Assembly (NCBI RefSeq): GCF_022352215.1
Contig: NZ_JAKRWF010000003.1
Coordinates: 291,854-355,853 of the forward strand
DNA: 64,000 bases
Direction: 5' to 3'
Source of the DNA: Flavihumibacter cheonanensis
Lineage (GTDB): Bacteria > Bacteroidota > Bacteroidia > Chitinophagales > Chitinophagaceae
The translations under genes were made by a program, and so were the position numbers. Below the pieces are notes generated by a model. The model worked only from the letters and a program-made list of their open reading frames with translations. It did not search any database and was not told the origin of the DNA. This document shows positions 17,384 to 26,712 of the stretch, one piece after another (the stretch's first letter is position 1; each line of letters starts with the position of its first letter).

Positions 17384-19618
17384 TTAAAGATTACTATTGA
17401 TTACATCTTGTGAACGATCTACACCAAAACTGAAAAAGCAGCCAATGAAAAAGAACTGGTTGGCAGCCGGACGAATCGGTCTTCTGGTTAAACCATCGTA
17501 GGAATAGTTATAATTGAAAATTTGGTTTTGATTAAGTACGTTATTAATCGATAACACCCATACAGTAAAAGATTTGGCACCCGTTTTTCCTATTGCCGGC
17601 AGGAAATTAACACTCAGGCTCAGATTATTGAAGGGAATCGTTTTACCCTGATCAGCAAGTATGAATTTATTGGCCCCCTGGTCAAAACGGATATTGTAAT
17701 AAGGTCTTCCTGTTGCAAAAGAATAGGACGCATTGAATTGGGTCTTCCACTTAGTGATGAATTTCTTTACAACCAGTGAGGCGGTATGATTAGCGGCAAA
17801 ATTAGGCTGCAGACTTCCAGGGAAATTCAGGTAATCCCTTTTGGTATCCAGGTAAGAATAAGACACCCAATAATCAACACCTTCAATCGTTTTTTTATCG
17901 CGCCAGAAAAATTCAATACCCTTCGCATATCCATCACCGCTATTATCGGCAGATGGAAAAGTTTTAACAAGCTCCTCGTATTTTTTATAAAAGACTTCAG
18001 CCCGGAAAGTATATGAACTGTTGATTACCTGGTAATTCGCGATATAATGAGCTGCTTTGGTGAAGCGAAGATCCGGGTTCAGCAATAACTGATTGCGTTC
18101 AGGTTTCTGAAAAAAAATGCCATATGCAAGGGAAGCCTGTCCTTTTTCGCCCAATTTGTAGGCCATTGAAAGTCGGGGTACAATATTAGCACGGTTCAAT
18201 AGCGAAGAATGCTCCACCCTGGTGCCCAGCTTAGCAGCCAGGTTATTGGTGATGTACACATCCAGTTCAGCAAAACCAGCTTTGAACTGGTCTTCCTGCA
18301 GGTTATTGCGGCTGATGGTATCACGGAATTTCACATTGTCTTTAAAATAGAGCCACTCCCCGCCAAAACGAAGTACCGATAAACCGGAACCAAGGCGTCG
18401 ATCAAATACAGTTTTAACTTGCAAAAGGCTTCCGCTCGCATCCACATCAAAAGATTTGGATACATAAGGCTGCACTGGGATAAACTGATCTTTATTGTCC
18501 TGGTCCTGTAACCGATTTTCGATATCATCCCGGTTTAAACTATAGGAAGTACCAAGAAATAGTTTCCATTTTTTTCCAAGACGTTCCTTCCAGGCAAGGT
18601 TCGTATAGATGTTATAGTTAGTTAGTCCGAATGCATTTTTAAGACTGCCGGAGTCAATATCCGGTGTTCGGATACCTAGCTGATTGGCCTGTATGGTACT
18701 ATAAAATTTCAGGATGCCGGTTTTGGAAGTTTTTATTCTGAAATTGGCATCTCCACCATGAAAAGCGGGTATACGAAAATAATCCGGCCGCTGTTTTACC
18801 AATTGGAAATAGGGGTACAGATTGGTATAACCGTAATTCGCACCCCAACTGGCTGTTTTCTTTTTGTTAAGGTGTTGATAACCTCCACTCAAACCAACGG
18901 AAGACACTCCTAAAGAAGCTGAACTTTGGTCTGGCAGATCGATGGTTTCAAGTATTAATGCACCAGAAAGAGCCTGACCATATAGTGCAGAATAACCGCC
19001 GGAACTAAACACCGTTCCCTTAAACAAAAAGGGAGAAAAACGACCCCTTGTTGCCAGGTCGGGCAGTGCAGAATAAAAGAAATTATTTACCAAAGTACCA
19101 TCTATAAATACCCTGGCTTCCTCACCACTTCCACCCCGCACAAACAGTCCTTCCCTCTCTCCTATCTGTTGTGTACCGGGCAGCGTGCGAAGAGCAGCTG
19201 TAACATCTGCGTTTGCACTGGCTGTAGTTACCACATCAATTGAACTCAATACCGTAGTTCGTTTCGTATCACTGGCTTCAAAGCTGCCTGCAGTAACCAC
19301 AACTGCTTTTAATTCATCTATGGCTTCCTTTAGGATCAATTGAAGATCAACCGGGCTTCCATTCAGCTCCAGCCATTCTTCCACCGGTTTATACCCTATA
19401 GCCGTTACCTGTAGCAGTTGTCTTCCCTTTTCTGTGGTTTCAAACTGAAACCGGCCGGTAGAATCGGAAGTAGCTCCATCGTAGCTATCTTTTATTGCCA
19501 AACTGGCACCAGGAACCGGTTTGCCCTTTGGCGTAAGTAATCTTCCCCTGAGAGTTGTTTGACCAAGGGCAGCCAGTTGGCTGATGAAAAGCAGAAGAAG
19601 CAGGATAAGGTGGTTCAA
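17384..19618 (-). CDS. TonB-dependent receptor with carboxypeptidase-regulatory-like domain
   Basis: About 744 residues: signal peptide (LILLLLLFISQLAALGQ), a CarboxypepD_reg-like domain (TLRGRLLTPKGKPVPGASLA), a plug domain (VDVVTTASANADVTAALRTLPG region, GLFVRGGSGEEARVFIDG) and a long outer-membrane beta-barrel ending in a poorly conserved terminal strand. It imports or senses a ligand using TonB energy. The open frame reaches 19636, but its TTG is part of a perfect -7 box, so I chose the next TTG at 19618. It is the first gene of a seven-gene run down to 13291. Confidence 0.88.
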   Translation of the reverse strand: MNHLILLLLLFISQLAALGQTTLRGRLLTPKGKPVPGASLAIKDSYDGATSDSTGRFQFETTEKGRQLLQVTAIGYKPVEEWLELNGSPVDLQLILKEAIDELKAVVVTAGSFEASDTKRTTVLSSIDVVTTASANADVTAALRTLPGTQQIGEREGLFVRGGSGEEARVFIDGTLVNNFFYSALPDLATRGRFSPFLFKGTVFSSGGYSALYGQALSGALILETIDLPDQSSASLGVSSVGLSGGYQHLNKKKTASWGANYGYTNLYPYFQLVKQRPDYFRIPAFHGGDANFRIKTSKTGILKFYSTIQANQLGIRTPDIDSGSLKNAFGLTNYNIYTNLAWKERLGKKWKLFLGTSYSLNRDDIENRLQDQDNKDQFIPVQPYVSKSFDVDASGSLLQVKTVFDRRLGSGLSVLRFGGEWLYFKDNVKFRDTISRNNLQEDQFKAGFAELDVYITNNLAAKLGTRVEHSSLLNRANIVPRLSMAYKLGEKGQASLAYGIFFQKPERNQLLLNPDLRFTKAAHYIANYQVINSSYTFRAEVFYKKYEELVKTFPSADNSGDGYAKGIEFFWRDKKTIEGVDYWVSYSYLDTKRDYLNFPGSLQPNFAANHTASLVVKKFITKWKTQFNASYSFATGRPYYNIRFDQGANKFILADQGKTIPFNNLSLSVNFLPAIGKTGAKSFTVWVLSINNVLNQNQIFNYNYSYDGLTRRPIRPAANQFFFIGCFFSFGVDRSQDVINSNL

Positions 19619-19633
19619 TGCTCTAATTTTTAT

Positions 19634-19641
19634 CAAATATA
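19634..19641 (-). promoter_or_regulatory. -7 box (TATATTTG) of the TonB-receptor operon
   Basis: Exact TAnnTTTG on the minus strand, 15 bases before the TTG at 19618. Because it overlaps the upstream in-frame TTG at 19636, it decides the start codon. Confidence 0.55.
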
Positions 19642-19947
19642 AACTAGTTTACAATATAAACCAAACAAAAAAAATAGAGGCCCGACTAAGACTAGCCAGG
19701 CCTTGTTGATCGTACCCTTTAAAACTATACACTCTTATTGCTGGAGCAGACTGATAACCAGTCCAAGCCAAATCACAGCCAATACTCCAATTGTGATCCA
19801 TTTATTTACAACAGTCTGTGGGGAAGAAGGAAGGCGGTATTCTCCCGGCACAGAACCGTTTTTTGATCTTCGGTTCAAGTCCATACGGTTCGGTTTAGTG
19901 GTTCCATCAAATTATTTTCTCACGTCTCACTTCTCACGTCTCACTTC
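19637..19947. other. Gene-poor interval holding a micro-ORF and a heptad tract
   Basis: The interval holds the operon promoter at its left end, a 49-codon ORF (19735-19884, minus strand) and a five-unit 7-bp repeat tract at its right end. Nothing else was recognised between 19642 and 19734. Confidence 0.6.
19735..19884 (-). CDS. Small single-pass membrane protein, 49 residues
   Basis: An ATG at 19884 opens a 49-codon frame ending in TAA at 19735-19737. The protein has a basic head (MDLNRRSKNGSVPGEYRL), then NKW and one hydrophobic helix (ITIGVLAVIWLGLVISLL) followed by QQ. Positive charge on one side of a clean helix is what a real single-pass protein shows. It lies between a T9SS-exported protein gene and the TonB-receptor operon, on the same strand. 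There is no homology evidence, so it remains a candidate. Confidence 0.45.
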   Translation of the reverse strand: MDLNRRSKNGSVPGEYRLPSSPQTVVNKWITIGVLAVIWLGLVISLLQQ

Positions 19948-19953
19948 TCACTT
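19919..19953 (-). repeat. Heptad repeat tract A (5 units)
   Basis: Five exact 7-bp steps. On the minus strand the units are AAGTGAG, AAGTGAG, ACGTGAG, AAGTGAG and ACGTGAG. The last Lys codon and the TGA stop of the overlapping gene come from the first unit. Confidence 0.85.
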
Positions 19954-20586
19954 CGTCTTCACCAACCGGGCATGTATTGATTCAGAAGCGGTCCGGGCTT
20001 TTAGAATATACCAGCCGGGCGCCACATCATCAAGATCCATACTCAGTGCTACTGAAGCTCTTTTCTCAACCCTGGTTTTCAGCAACTGTCCATTTCCGTT
20101 ATACAATTCCAATATAACTTCCTGTTGGTTCCATTGCTGCGGAAGTGCAGCGACCACAGTACGTTGTACCGGATTGGGATAAAGACTTAGCCGCATAGTT
20201 TCAGCTGCGTCCCGGTTTACCTGTTGCGGAGAAGAATATTGGATGGTTCCATCTTTATTGATCAACCTTAACCTGTAATACAAAACCTTATTTTTAGTAG
20301 GAAGGAATTTATCGGTATAAGCATAACTGCTCTTTAACCGGGTATCACCTTCCGTAAAATAGATTGCCACTTCCTTAAACTGCTCACCATTTATACTTCT
20401 TTCGATGGCGAAATGACTAAAGTTTTTTTCTACTGCTGCTGTCCATTTCAGAACAACCTGGTTCTTTTCCCATTTAGCGGAAAAATTTTCCAGTCCGATA
20501 CGATCAGCAGCGCTTACAACCAGCACTTTAAGTAACAGCATGCCTAAAAGCATGAACTGTTTGTTCAGGGGGTACGACGTTTTCAT
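19948..20586 (-). CDS. Secreted protein with T9SS sorting domain
   Basis: A 212-residue protein with a signal-peptide-like start (QFMLLGMLLLKVLVVSAADR). Residues 30-125 form a beta-sandwich of the kind that precedes sorting domains (LENFSAKWEKNQVVLKWTAA, FAIERSINGEQFKEVA). LSLYPNPVQRTVVAALP to LKARTASESIHARLVKTK is a type A sorting domain (the N-P motif then a final K/R-rich strand). It is therefore probably exported by type IX secretion. The final Lys and the stop codon are supplied by an intergenic heptad repeat, so the original C-terminus may have been altered. Confidence 0.8.
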   Translation of the reverse strand: MKTSYPLNKQFMLLGMLLLKVLVVSAADRIGLENFSAKWEKNQVVLKWTAAVEKNFSHFAIERSINGEQFKEVAIYFTEGDTRLKSSYAYTDKFLPTKNKVLYYRLRLINKDGTIQYSSPQQVNRDAAETMRLSLYPNPVQRTVVAALPQQWNQQEVILELYNGNGQLLKTRVEKRASVALSMDLDDVAPGWYILKARTASESIHARLVKTK

Positions 20587-20682
20587 TGTAATGCGTTGGG
20601 GTTAACAAATCGGAACCCACAGGCATTGGAACGATCAGGGATGTGTAATTCAGAGGAGTGGAGAGAAGAATATGAAAACTTA

Positions 20683-21771
20683 CTACAACTGTGAAGACCG
20701 GATGGTTAGCATAGTAAACTTCTTATCATCAGATTGTACTTCTATTTTGTAGGATCCTGCTGCCAGATCTCCGATTTCAACCAATAATTGTTGGGGAGCT
20801 TTTTCTTCAATTATTTTTCTTTTTAATTCCCCTTTCTGGTTATAGATGTTTATTACAACTTTCTTTTGCACCATTTCATCTGGAATAAACACCAACAGAT
20901 CATTGGAAAGCGGTAACTTTTTTAATGTTTTAACCTTACTGGTATCCTGGACAGCTACAACAGCTTCATATCCTATCCATTCTGGTAATATGTCGATTTT
21001 TTTTACCAGGGAGGCAAAGTGAACAGCGTTTCCAGCAAGACTAACAGGAACAGATTCTGTCAACAAGAGGTTATAAACGGAGCGACCTTTATACGGACTA
21101 CCCTTACTGTTTACACCCATTTTTATTCTGAAGCCACTTACTTCCTGGTTAGCAAATACTACCGGTGCAGCATTTACTGAAAAAATTTCATCTTCATTAC
21201 TCCATTTATACTGAGCACGGAAAGCATCTCCGCTCCTGGCTAGCATAATATTTTTCGATTCCCGGTTTACCCACACCCGGCCATTTTTACCAATAGCACA
21301 TTCGGCAAACGCCTGTGCATCTTCTAATCCTTTCAAACCGGAGAGTGAAGCGGCAAGGGCTGGAAAAATATATTTACCATCCATGTTGGTAGCCGGATCA
21401 TGAGGAACAAACTCAAAACTGAAACTTACAGACGCTGCCCCAATGGTTTGCTGATGTTCCACTACTGGCTCAAACGCAGCCAGCTGATTGCTTTCTTCCT
21501 GATCGATCGAATGCAACTCAACTCCTTCCGACAACGCCTCTACCCGAACTACACAATCTGTCAGTGGCTGGCCATTGGAAGCTGAAATCACGCCAGTAAA
21601 CTTATAAACTGATCCTACCTGACCGGCTTGACCTTCGATCAAAACAGGATGATGAAAAAACAAAGGAGTTGTTGCCTGAGGTGATTGGGCCTGAGAGGTA
21701 CCAACCAATAATAACAGGCTACTGTATAGAATTGTCAATGCGCATAACATCGACGGGTACGTTCTTTTCAT
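20683..21771 (-). CDS. Secreted protein of unknown function, T9SS-like C-terminus
   Basis: About 362 residues with a signal peptide (MLCALTILYSSLLLLVGTSQAQ). The middle has no domain I recognise; it contains FVPHDPATNMDGKYIFPAL and SFEF-type strands. The end (VVINIYNQKGELKRKIIEEK, then LAAGSYKIEVQSDDKKF and TIRS) resembles the last strands of a sorting domain, although the usual P-N-P is replaced by FIPDE. The ATG at 21771 is preferred over a TTG at 21777. The gene stands where atpG would be expected after atpA. Confidence 0.7.
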   Translation of the reverse strand: MKRTYPSMLCALTILYSSLLLLVGTSQAQSPQATTPLFFHHPVLIEGQAGQVGSVYKFTGVISASNGQPLTDCVVRVEALSEGVELHSIDQEESNQLAAFEPVVEHQQTIGAASVSFSFEFVPHDPATNMDGKYIFPALAASLSGLKGLEDAQAFAECAIGKNGRVWVNRESKNIMLARSGDAFRAQYKWSNEDEIFSVNAAPVVFANQEVSGFRIKMGVNSKGSPYKGRSVYNLLLTESVPVSLAGNAVHFASLVKKIDILPEWIGYEAVVAVQDTSKVKTLKKLPLSNDLLVFIPDEMVQKKVVINIYNQKGELKRKIIEEKAPQQLLVEIGDLAAGSYKIEVQSDDKKFTMLTIRSSQL

Positions 21772-21929
21772 GATCAACTATGGGTGGATTATCAAAATGC
21801 CCATAGGTACTGGATAACAGCCATTCAGCAGGATTGGATCATGTCAGACGCAGAACAAAGATTGCATCCCTTTTTGACATATGCAAGGAATAGGGAAAAT
21901 TATTTCGACGAATGGAACAATAAGAGGAA

Positions 21930-21957
21930 GTGAGACGTCAGATGTGAGACGTGAGAA
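21930..21957 (+). repeat. Heptad repeat tract B (4 units)
   Basis: Units on the + strand are GTGAGAC, GTCAGAT, GTGAGAC and GTGAGAA. It is the inverted partner of tract C: both carry the variant GTCAGAn as the second unit. Confidence 0.85.
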
Positions 21958-21969
21958 AGGCATCCTACT

Positions 21970-22003
21970 AAAAAAGGGCCGTATTTTTAGATACGACCCT
22001 TTT
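21970..22003 (-). terminator. Terminator of the atp operon
   Basis: On the minus strand AAAAGGGTCGTAT pairs with ATACGGCCCTTTT (one G-U), followed by a T-run. It is about 77 bp after the atpA stop and lies between inverted heptad tracts B and C. Confidence 0.85.
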
Positions 22004-22050
22004 GGAAATATAAATTAAGAAGTGTGAAGCATGAATTAATCGGAATTTCA

Positions 22051-22078
22051 GTCTCACATTTCACGTCTGACGTCTCAC
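22051..22078 (-). repeat. Heptad repeat tract C (4 units) at the atpA stop
   Basis: On the minus strand the units are GTGAGAC, GTCAGAC, GTGAAAT and GTGAGAC, starting one base after the atpA TAA. The unit order matches tracts B and I. Confidence 0.85.
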
Positions 22079-22079
22079 T

Positions 22080-23657
22080 TTATTTCATCTGCGCTGCAAT
22101 TCCCTTCGCCAACTCAACCATCTTGTTCAGGCCATCTTCAGGCAGTCCGCCCTTCTTGAACTCAGCCAGTACATTCGGAAGTTTTGCTTCCATCTCATGC
22201 AGGAACTGCTCTTCAAACTCTTTTACTTTGTTTACAGGAACATCCCGCAGCAAACCTTGTGTACCGAGGTAAATAATCGCCACCTGCTTTTCTACTGAAA
22301 ACGGCGCGAACTGAGGCTGCTTCAGAATTTCCAAATTACGTGCACCTTTATCAAGCACCAATTTGGTAGCAGGATCCAGATCACCTCCGAATTTGGAGAA
22401 CGCTTCCATCTCACGATACAGCGCCTGGTCCAGCTTCAAGGTTCCAGCAACTTTTTTCATTGATTTAATCTGCGCATTACCACCCACACGACTAACCGAA
22501 ATACCTACGTTGATCGCCGGACGAATACCAGCATTGAACAGGTTACCTTCCAGGAAGATCTGACCGTCGGTGATAGAAATTACGTTTGTTGGGATATAGG
22601 CAGATACGTCCCCCGCCTGTGTTTCAATGATTGGCAGAGCTGTTAGGGAACCACCACCTTTAACCAGGTGTTTGATGCTTTCCGGCAGATCATTCATATT
22701 CCGGGCAACCTCATCTTTTCCGATGATTTTTGCTGCACGCTCCAGCAAACGGCTATGCAGGTAGAATACGTCACCAGGATATGCTTCACGACCAGGGGGA
22801 CGACGAAGCAGCAGGGAAACTTCCCGGTAAGCTACTGCCTGCTTAGACAGATCATCATAAATGATCAGGGCAGGACGACCGGTATCACGGAAGAATTCTC
22901 CGATAGCAGCACCAGCAAATGGAGCATAGAACTGCTGAGGAGCCGGGTCAGATGCAGAAGCTGCTACGATGGTAGTGTACTGCATCGCACCATTTTCTTC
23001 GAGGGTCTTCATCACACCTGCAATGGTAGAAGCTTTCTGACCAATCGCTACGTATATACAATAAACGGGTTTGCCCGCATCAAAAAACTCTTTCTGGTTG
23101 ATGATGGTGTCAATCGCGATGGCAGTTTTACCTGTCTGACGGTCACCAATGATCAATTCCCGCTGGCCACGACCAATCGGAATCATCGCGTCAATTGCTT
23201 TGATACCGGTCTGAAGTGGTTCTTTTACCGGCTCACGGAAAATTACACCCGGCGCTTTACGCTCCAGTGGCATTTCATAGAGGTCTCCGGAAACAGGACC
23301 TTTACCGTCAATTGGCTGGCCCAGGGTATTAATAACACGCCCTACCAAACCATCACCTACTTTAATAGAAGCGATTTGGCCGGTTCTTTTTACTTTATCA
23401 CCTTCTTTAATTTCGGATGACTCACCCATCAATACCACACCCACATTGTCTTCTTCCAGGTTCAGGGCGATTGCTTTTACTCCGTTGGCAAATTCAACCA
23501 GCTCACCTGCGCGCACATTGCTCAGTCCGTATACACGGGCGATACCATCACCCACCTGCAAAACGGTACCAACTTCTTCCAGGTCGGCAGAAGCGTTGAA
23601 GTTGCTCAGCTGCTGGCGCAGTATCGCTGATATTTCATCTGGTTTAATGTCTACCAT
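22080..23657 (-). CDS. atpA: F1 ATP synthase subunit alpha
   Basis: A 525-residue alpha subunit with the P-loop [14 protein letters not shown], the [13 protein letters not shown] segment, the ARG-finger region [20 protein letters not shown] and [25 protein letters not shown]. It binds nucleotide at the non-catalytic sites of the F1 hexamer. It is the last gene of the run atpB-E-F-H-A. The gamma subunit gene, which usually follows, is absent; a terminator and heptad repeats come next instead. Length is normal (about 505-527). Confidence 0.97.
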   Translation of the reverse strand: MVDIKPDEISAILRQQLSNFNASADLEEVGTVLQVGDGIARVYGLSNVRAGELVEFANGVKAIALNLEEDNVGVVLMGESSEIKEGDKVKRTGQIASIKVGDGLVGRVINTLGQPIDGKGPVSGDLYEMPLERKAPGVIFREPVKEPLQTGIKAIDAMIPIGRGQRELIIGDRQTGKTAIAIDTIINQKEFFDAGKPVYCIYVAIGQKASTIAGVMKTLEENGAMQYTTIVAASASDPAPQQFYAPFAGAAIGEFFRDTGRPALIIYDDLSKQAVAYREVSLLLRRPPGREAYPGDVFYLHSRLLERAAKIIGKDEVARNMNDLPESIKHLVKGGGSLTALPIIETQAGDVSAYIPTNVISITDGQIFLEGNLFNAGIRPAINVGISVSRVGGNAQIKSMKKVAGTLKLDQALYREMEAFSKFGGDLDPATKLVLDKGARNLEILKQPQFAPFSVEKQVAIIYLGTQGLLRDVPVNKVKEFEEQFLHEMEAKLPNVLAEFKKGGLPEDGLNKMVELAKGIAAQMK

Positions 23658-23683
23658 ATAGCTTTATTTAGACGTTTGTTTTG

Positions 23684-24247
23684 TTATCTGATTTTCTGAA
23701 TATACATGTTCTCTACGAACTGCTTTTTGATTGCCTGCAAATCATTCCGGATGCTGGCATCATACAGCTTATCCCCTATTTGAGCTAGAAAGCCACCAAG
23801 TATGGATTCATCCAGCTTTTCTTTAACCTCAAAAGTATTGGCACTGTATTCCGGCATCTTTTTAAAATTGTCAACGATGCTTGCTTTAACCTCATCGGAT
23901 ACAGCAACCGCTGTAGTAAGTTCCAGAATTTCAATTCCCTTCATCTTACGATAAGAGGCATTGAATGCGTCCAGTATTTCAGGAAGTACAATTTCACGAC
24001 CCTTTTCGAATAATAAGCGGAAGAACATGCTGGTAAGCTGACTCACTTTCCCTTCAAATATTGCAGAGAAAATAGCCTGTTTTTTGTCCTGACGAATAAT
24101 CGGACTTTTCAGGACAAGATCCAATTCACCGGTTGTTGCAACCTTCAGCAGATCAACATCCTTCTTAACAGTTTCCACCTGGTTGGTTTCAACCGCTATG
24201 TCCATCAGGGCTTTTGCGTATCTTCTGGCAACACGTGTATTGCGCAT
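23684..24247 (-). CDS. atpH: F1 ATP synthase subunit delta
   Basis: A 187-residue delta (OSCP-type) subunit. RNTRVARRYAKALMDIA is the conserved N-terminal helix bundle start, and the C-terminal signature is DESILGGFLAQIGDKLYDASIRNDLQ. It joins the peripheral stalk to the top of F1. It is 26 bp upstream of atpA and follows atpF after 54 bp. Confidence 0.93.
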   Translation of the reverse strand: MRNTRVARRYAKALMDIAVETNQVETVKKDVDLLKVATTGELDLVLKSPIIRQDKKQAIFSAIFEGKVSQLTSMFFRLLFEKGREIVLPEILDAFNASYRKMKGIEILELTTAVAVSDEVKASIVDNFKKMPEYSANTFEVKEKLDESILGGFLAQIGDKLYDASIRNDLQAIKKQFVENMYIQKIR

Positions 24248-24301
24248 AATTTATTTTTTCGAATTGTATTCCTTGATTCCTAAACTTGTTGGAATGCTCA
24301 C

Positions 24302-24805
24302 TTAATTGCGTGATGCAGTTCCCAGCTCATTAGCTAGACTGCGGATATAATTTTCCTGCTCAGCTTTGGAAGCCAGTTCGCGGCGAATAACCTTCTCCGT
24401 TACTTCGATTACCATATTACCGATTACATTCTTCACGTCCGTAAGAGCTGCATTCTTCTGCTGCTCAATGGTAGCCTGGGCATCTGCCATTATTTTAGAT
24501 GCTTCCACCTTGGCCTGCTCTTTCGCTTCGTTAACAATTTTATCCTTCAGCTCCTTTGCTTCCTTCAGCAACTGTGAACGTTCTTCACGGGCTTTGGCCA
24601 TCAGCACTTCATTCTCGTTCTTCATCTGGGCCATATCCAGCTTCACTTTTTCAGCGGTCGCAATGGAATCAGCGATATTTTTTTCTCTTTCAGAAAGAGA
24701 GGAAATGATGGGCTTCCAGGCAAATTTCTTCAAAATGAAGAATACAATCAGGAAAGCTACCAGGGTCCAAACGAAATATCCTAAAGCAGGCAGTAATAAT
24801 TCCAT
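24302..24805 (-). CDS. atpF: F0 ATP synthase subunit b
   Basis: A 167-residue b subunit. A single N-terminal membrane helix (LGYFVWTLVAFLIVFFILKKF) is followed by a long coiled coil rich in A, E and K (EREKNIADSIATAEKVKLDM and onward). It forms the peripheral stalk linking subunit a to delta. The upstream gap to atpE (126 bp) is long for this operon and contains a strong hairpin and a heptad tract, so its expression may be uncoupled from atpE. Confidence 0.94.
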   Translation of the reverse strand: MELLLPALGYFVWTLVAFLIVFFILKKFAWKPIISSLSEREKNIADSIATAEKVKLDMAQMKNENEVLMAKAREERSQLLKEAKELKDKIVNEAKEQAKVEASKIMADAQATIEQQKNAALTDVKNVIGNMVIEVTEKVIRRELASKAEQENYIRSLANELGTASRN

Positions 24806-24837
24806 TTTATTAATTTAAAAGGTCAATTTATTTTCTT

Positions 24838-24872
24838 TTTTCACATCTCACATCTCACGTCTCACCTCTCTC
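24838..24872 (-). repeat. Heptad repeat tract D between atpE and atpF
   Basis: Five 7-bp steps. On the + strand they are TTTTCAC, ATCTCAC, ATCTCAC, GTCTCAC and CTCTCTC. It sits in the atpF leader, downstream of the atpE hairpin. Confidence 0.8.
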
Positions 24873-24877
24873 TTCAA

Positions 24878-24918
24878 AATTGGCTGGTCCTCGGCCCTGT
24901 GCTCCGGACCAGCTAATT
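24878..24918 (-). promoter_or_regulatory. Strong intercistronic hairpin after atpE
   Basis: AATTAGCTGGTCC pairs with GGACCAGCCAATT on the minus strand with a single mismatch, closing a 15-nt loop. It begins 12 bp after the atpE stop. Only a short T stretch follows, so it may be a partial terminator or an mRNA-stabilising 3' structure for the highly translated c subunit. Confidence 0.65.
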
Positions 24919-24930
24919 TTTTTGCGTGGA

Positions 24931-25218
<288 letters not shown>

Positions 25219-25222
25219 TTAA

Positions 25223-26320
25223 TTAAAGTACCACAGGATCTTTATGACCAGCTGCATCTTCATGGTGATCACCTTCCATTGCCTGACCAATAAACACGGC
25301 TGTCAGGTTGGTGAAGATAAATGCCTGGATAAAGGCAACCAGCAATTCAATTACATAAATGAATACTGAGAAGGCGATGGATACGGGAGAGAAGCCCCAT
25401 CCAGCCACTGTACTCATTTGCCCGAATATGAAGATCAGGGATACAAAACTCAGGATTACAATGTGACCAGCTGTCATGTTCGCAAAAAGACGTATGATCA
25501 ATGCAGCGGGCTTGATAAACACACCCAGCAGTTCCACAGGTATAAGGATCAACTTCACCAGAAAGGGTACTCCCGGAGGCCAGAATATATGTCCCCAGAA
25601 ATGGCCATTGGTGCTGAAAAGAATAACTATAAACGAAATAATTCCAAGCAATGCTGTGAAAGCAATATTACCAGTTACGTTGGCTGCACCTGGCAGAAGA
25701 CCAAACAGGTTATTAATAAGAATAAAGAAAAATACAGTTAACAGGTAGGGCAGGTATTTCTGGTACTTATGCCCCAGGTTGGGTTTGGCAACTTCATCCC
25801 GAACAAAAGTGATTACCGGTTCAACCGCATTTTGTAAGCCAGAAGGAGCTTTATTGGCACCGTTTACGGTATACTTTTTAGCAATTCCGGTCATGATCCA
25901 TACCAGCGTAATTACCGCCAGCAGCATCTGTACCACGTTTTTGGTCATGGAAAAATCGTAGACCTTAACGGAGGCATCCACATTTCCGCTGGTATCAACC
26001 GGCACGATATGATCATGATCCAGTTTATACCCCTCATGAACGGTTTCACCGTGGTGAAATTTGGAGGAGGAAAATATGCTGAGACCGCGTTGTGGAGAAT
26101 AAACAATAACTGGCAGCGGCAGTGTTACATGCGTTTCACCAATGGTAAAAAAATGCCATTCATGTGAATCAGCAATATGGTGCAGGATGGCTTTACCGGC
26201 ATCAAATTTTTCAGCTTTCCCGTGGTCATCACCCTCATTGGCCAGAACAGTGGTTCCGAAACATACCAAAAATGCGCTGAAAGTCGCTACCAGTAAAGAT
26301 TTGACGCTTTTCCTTGCCAT
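25223..26320 (-). CDS. atpB: F0 ATP synthase subunit a
   Basis: A 365-residue subunit a. It is longer than the usual 240-290 residues because of an N-terminal extension with a signal-like helix (SLLVATFSAFLVCFGTTVLA) and a periplasmic region, a common bacteroidete form. KPAALIIRLFANMTAGHIV contains the essential stator Arg, and the last helices (LLVAFIQAFIFTNLTAVFIG) are typical. It makes the proton half-channels with the c ring. It is the first gene of the operon; its -7 box is at 26340-26347. Confidence 0.95.
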   Translation of the reverse strand: MARKSVKSLLVATFSAFLVCFGTTVLANEGDDHGKAEKFDAGKAILHHIADSHEWHFFTIGETHVTLPLPVIVYSPQRGLSIFSSSKFHHGETVHEGYKLDHDHIVPVDTSGNVDASVKVYDFSMTKNVVQMLLAVITLVWIMTGIAKKYTVNGANKAPSGLQNAVEPVITFVRDEVAKPNLGHKYQKYLPYLLTVFFFILINNLFGLLPGAANVTGNIAFTALLGIISFIVILFSTNGHFWGHIFWPPGVPFLVKLILIPVELLGVFIKPAALIIRLFANMTAGHIVILSFVSLIFIFGQMSTVAGWGFSPVSIAFSVFIYVIELLVAFIQAFIFTNLTAVFIGQAMEGDHHEDAAGHKDPVVL

Positions 26321-26339
26321 GCCGTTTCAAAATTTTGCG

Positions 26340-26347
26340 CAAAGATA
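26340..26347 (-). promoter_or_regulatory. -7 box (TATCTTTG) of the atp operon
   Basis: Exact TAnnTTTG on the minus strand followed by CGC, 19 bases before the atpB ATG. Heptad tract J begins about five bases upstream, so the usual -33 region is occupied by repeat sequence and no clear TTG is seen there. Confidence 0.55.
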
Positions 26348-26351
26348 GGGA

Positions 26352-26456
26352 GGAAGGAGGAATTATGGAGGAGGAATTATGAAGTTAGAAGTAGGAATTA
26401 TGAATTATGAAGTTGGGAGAGGGAAAACAAAGGAGACAGAGGAGGCAAAGGAGACG
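26352..26456 (+). repeat. Heptad repeat tract J (15 units)
   Basis: Exactly 105 bp in 7-bp phase. Units on the + strand include GGAATTA (three times), TGAAGTT (twice), TGAATTA, AAAGGAG, AGGCAAA and GGAGACG. Words of 11 and 13 bp recur inverted in tract K. Confidence 0.8.
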
Positions 26457-26712
26457 TAACTGCAACCAGCAGAAACCTGTGAAATTGGCGATAATTGATC
26501 ATTTAGGGCCATTCCATTGAGAAAGGAAATGTTAAAAAAATATATAACTTATTGTATATAAACAAATTAAATATAAAGGTTGAATCTTTATGTCAAAAAT
26601 CTGGCTCTCGGGTTTTTGGTTTGAGTTAAGCCCAATACGTATGTTTACAGTTCCCTGAGTCCAGTCTCTTCCAAACGTCGATCTTCCTTTCCCCCCTCTT
26701 CCATTCTTCTCT

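Larger units (their letters stand above)
21778..22079. other. Intergenic region between atpA and the secreted-protein gene
   Basis: No gene was seen. It contains two heptad tracts in inverted orientation (21930-21957 and 22051-22078) around the atp terminator at 21970-22003. The left part (21778-21929) shows nothing recognisable. Confidence 0.7.
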
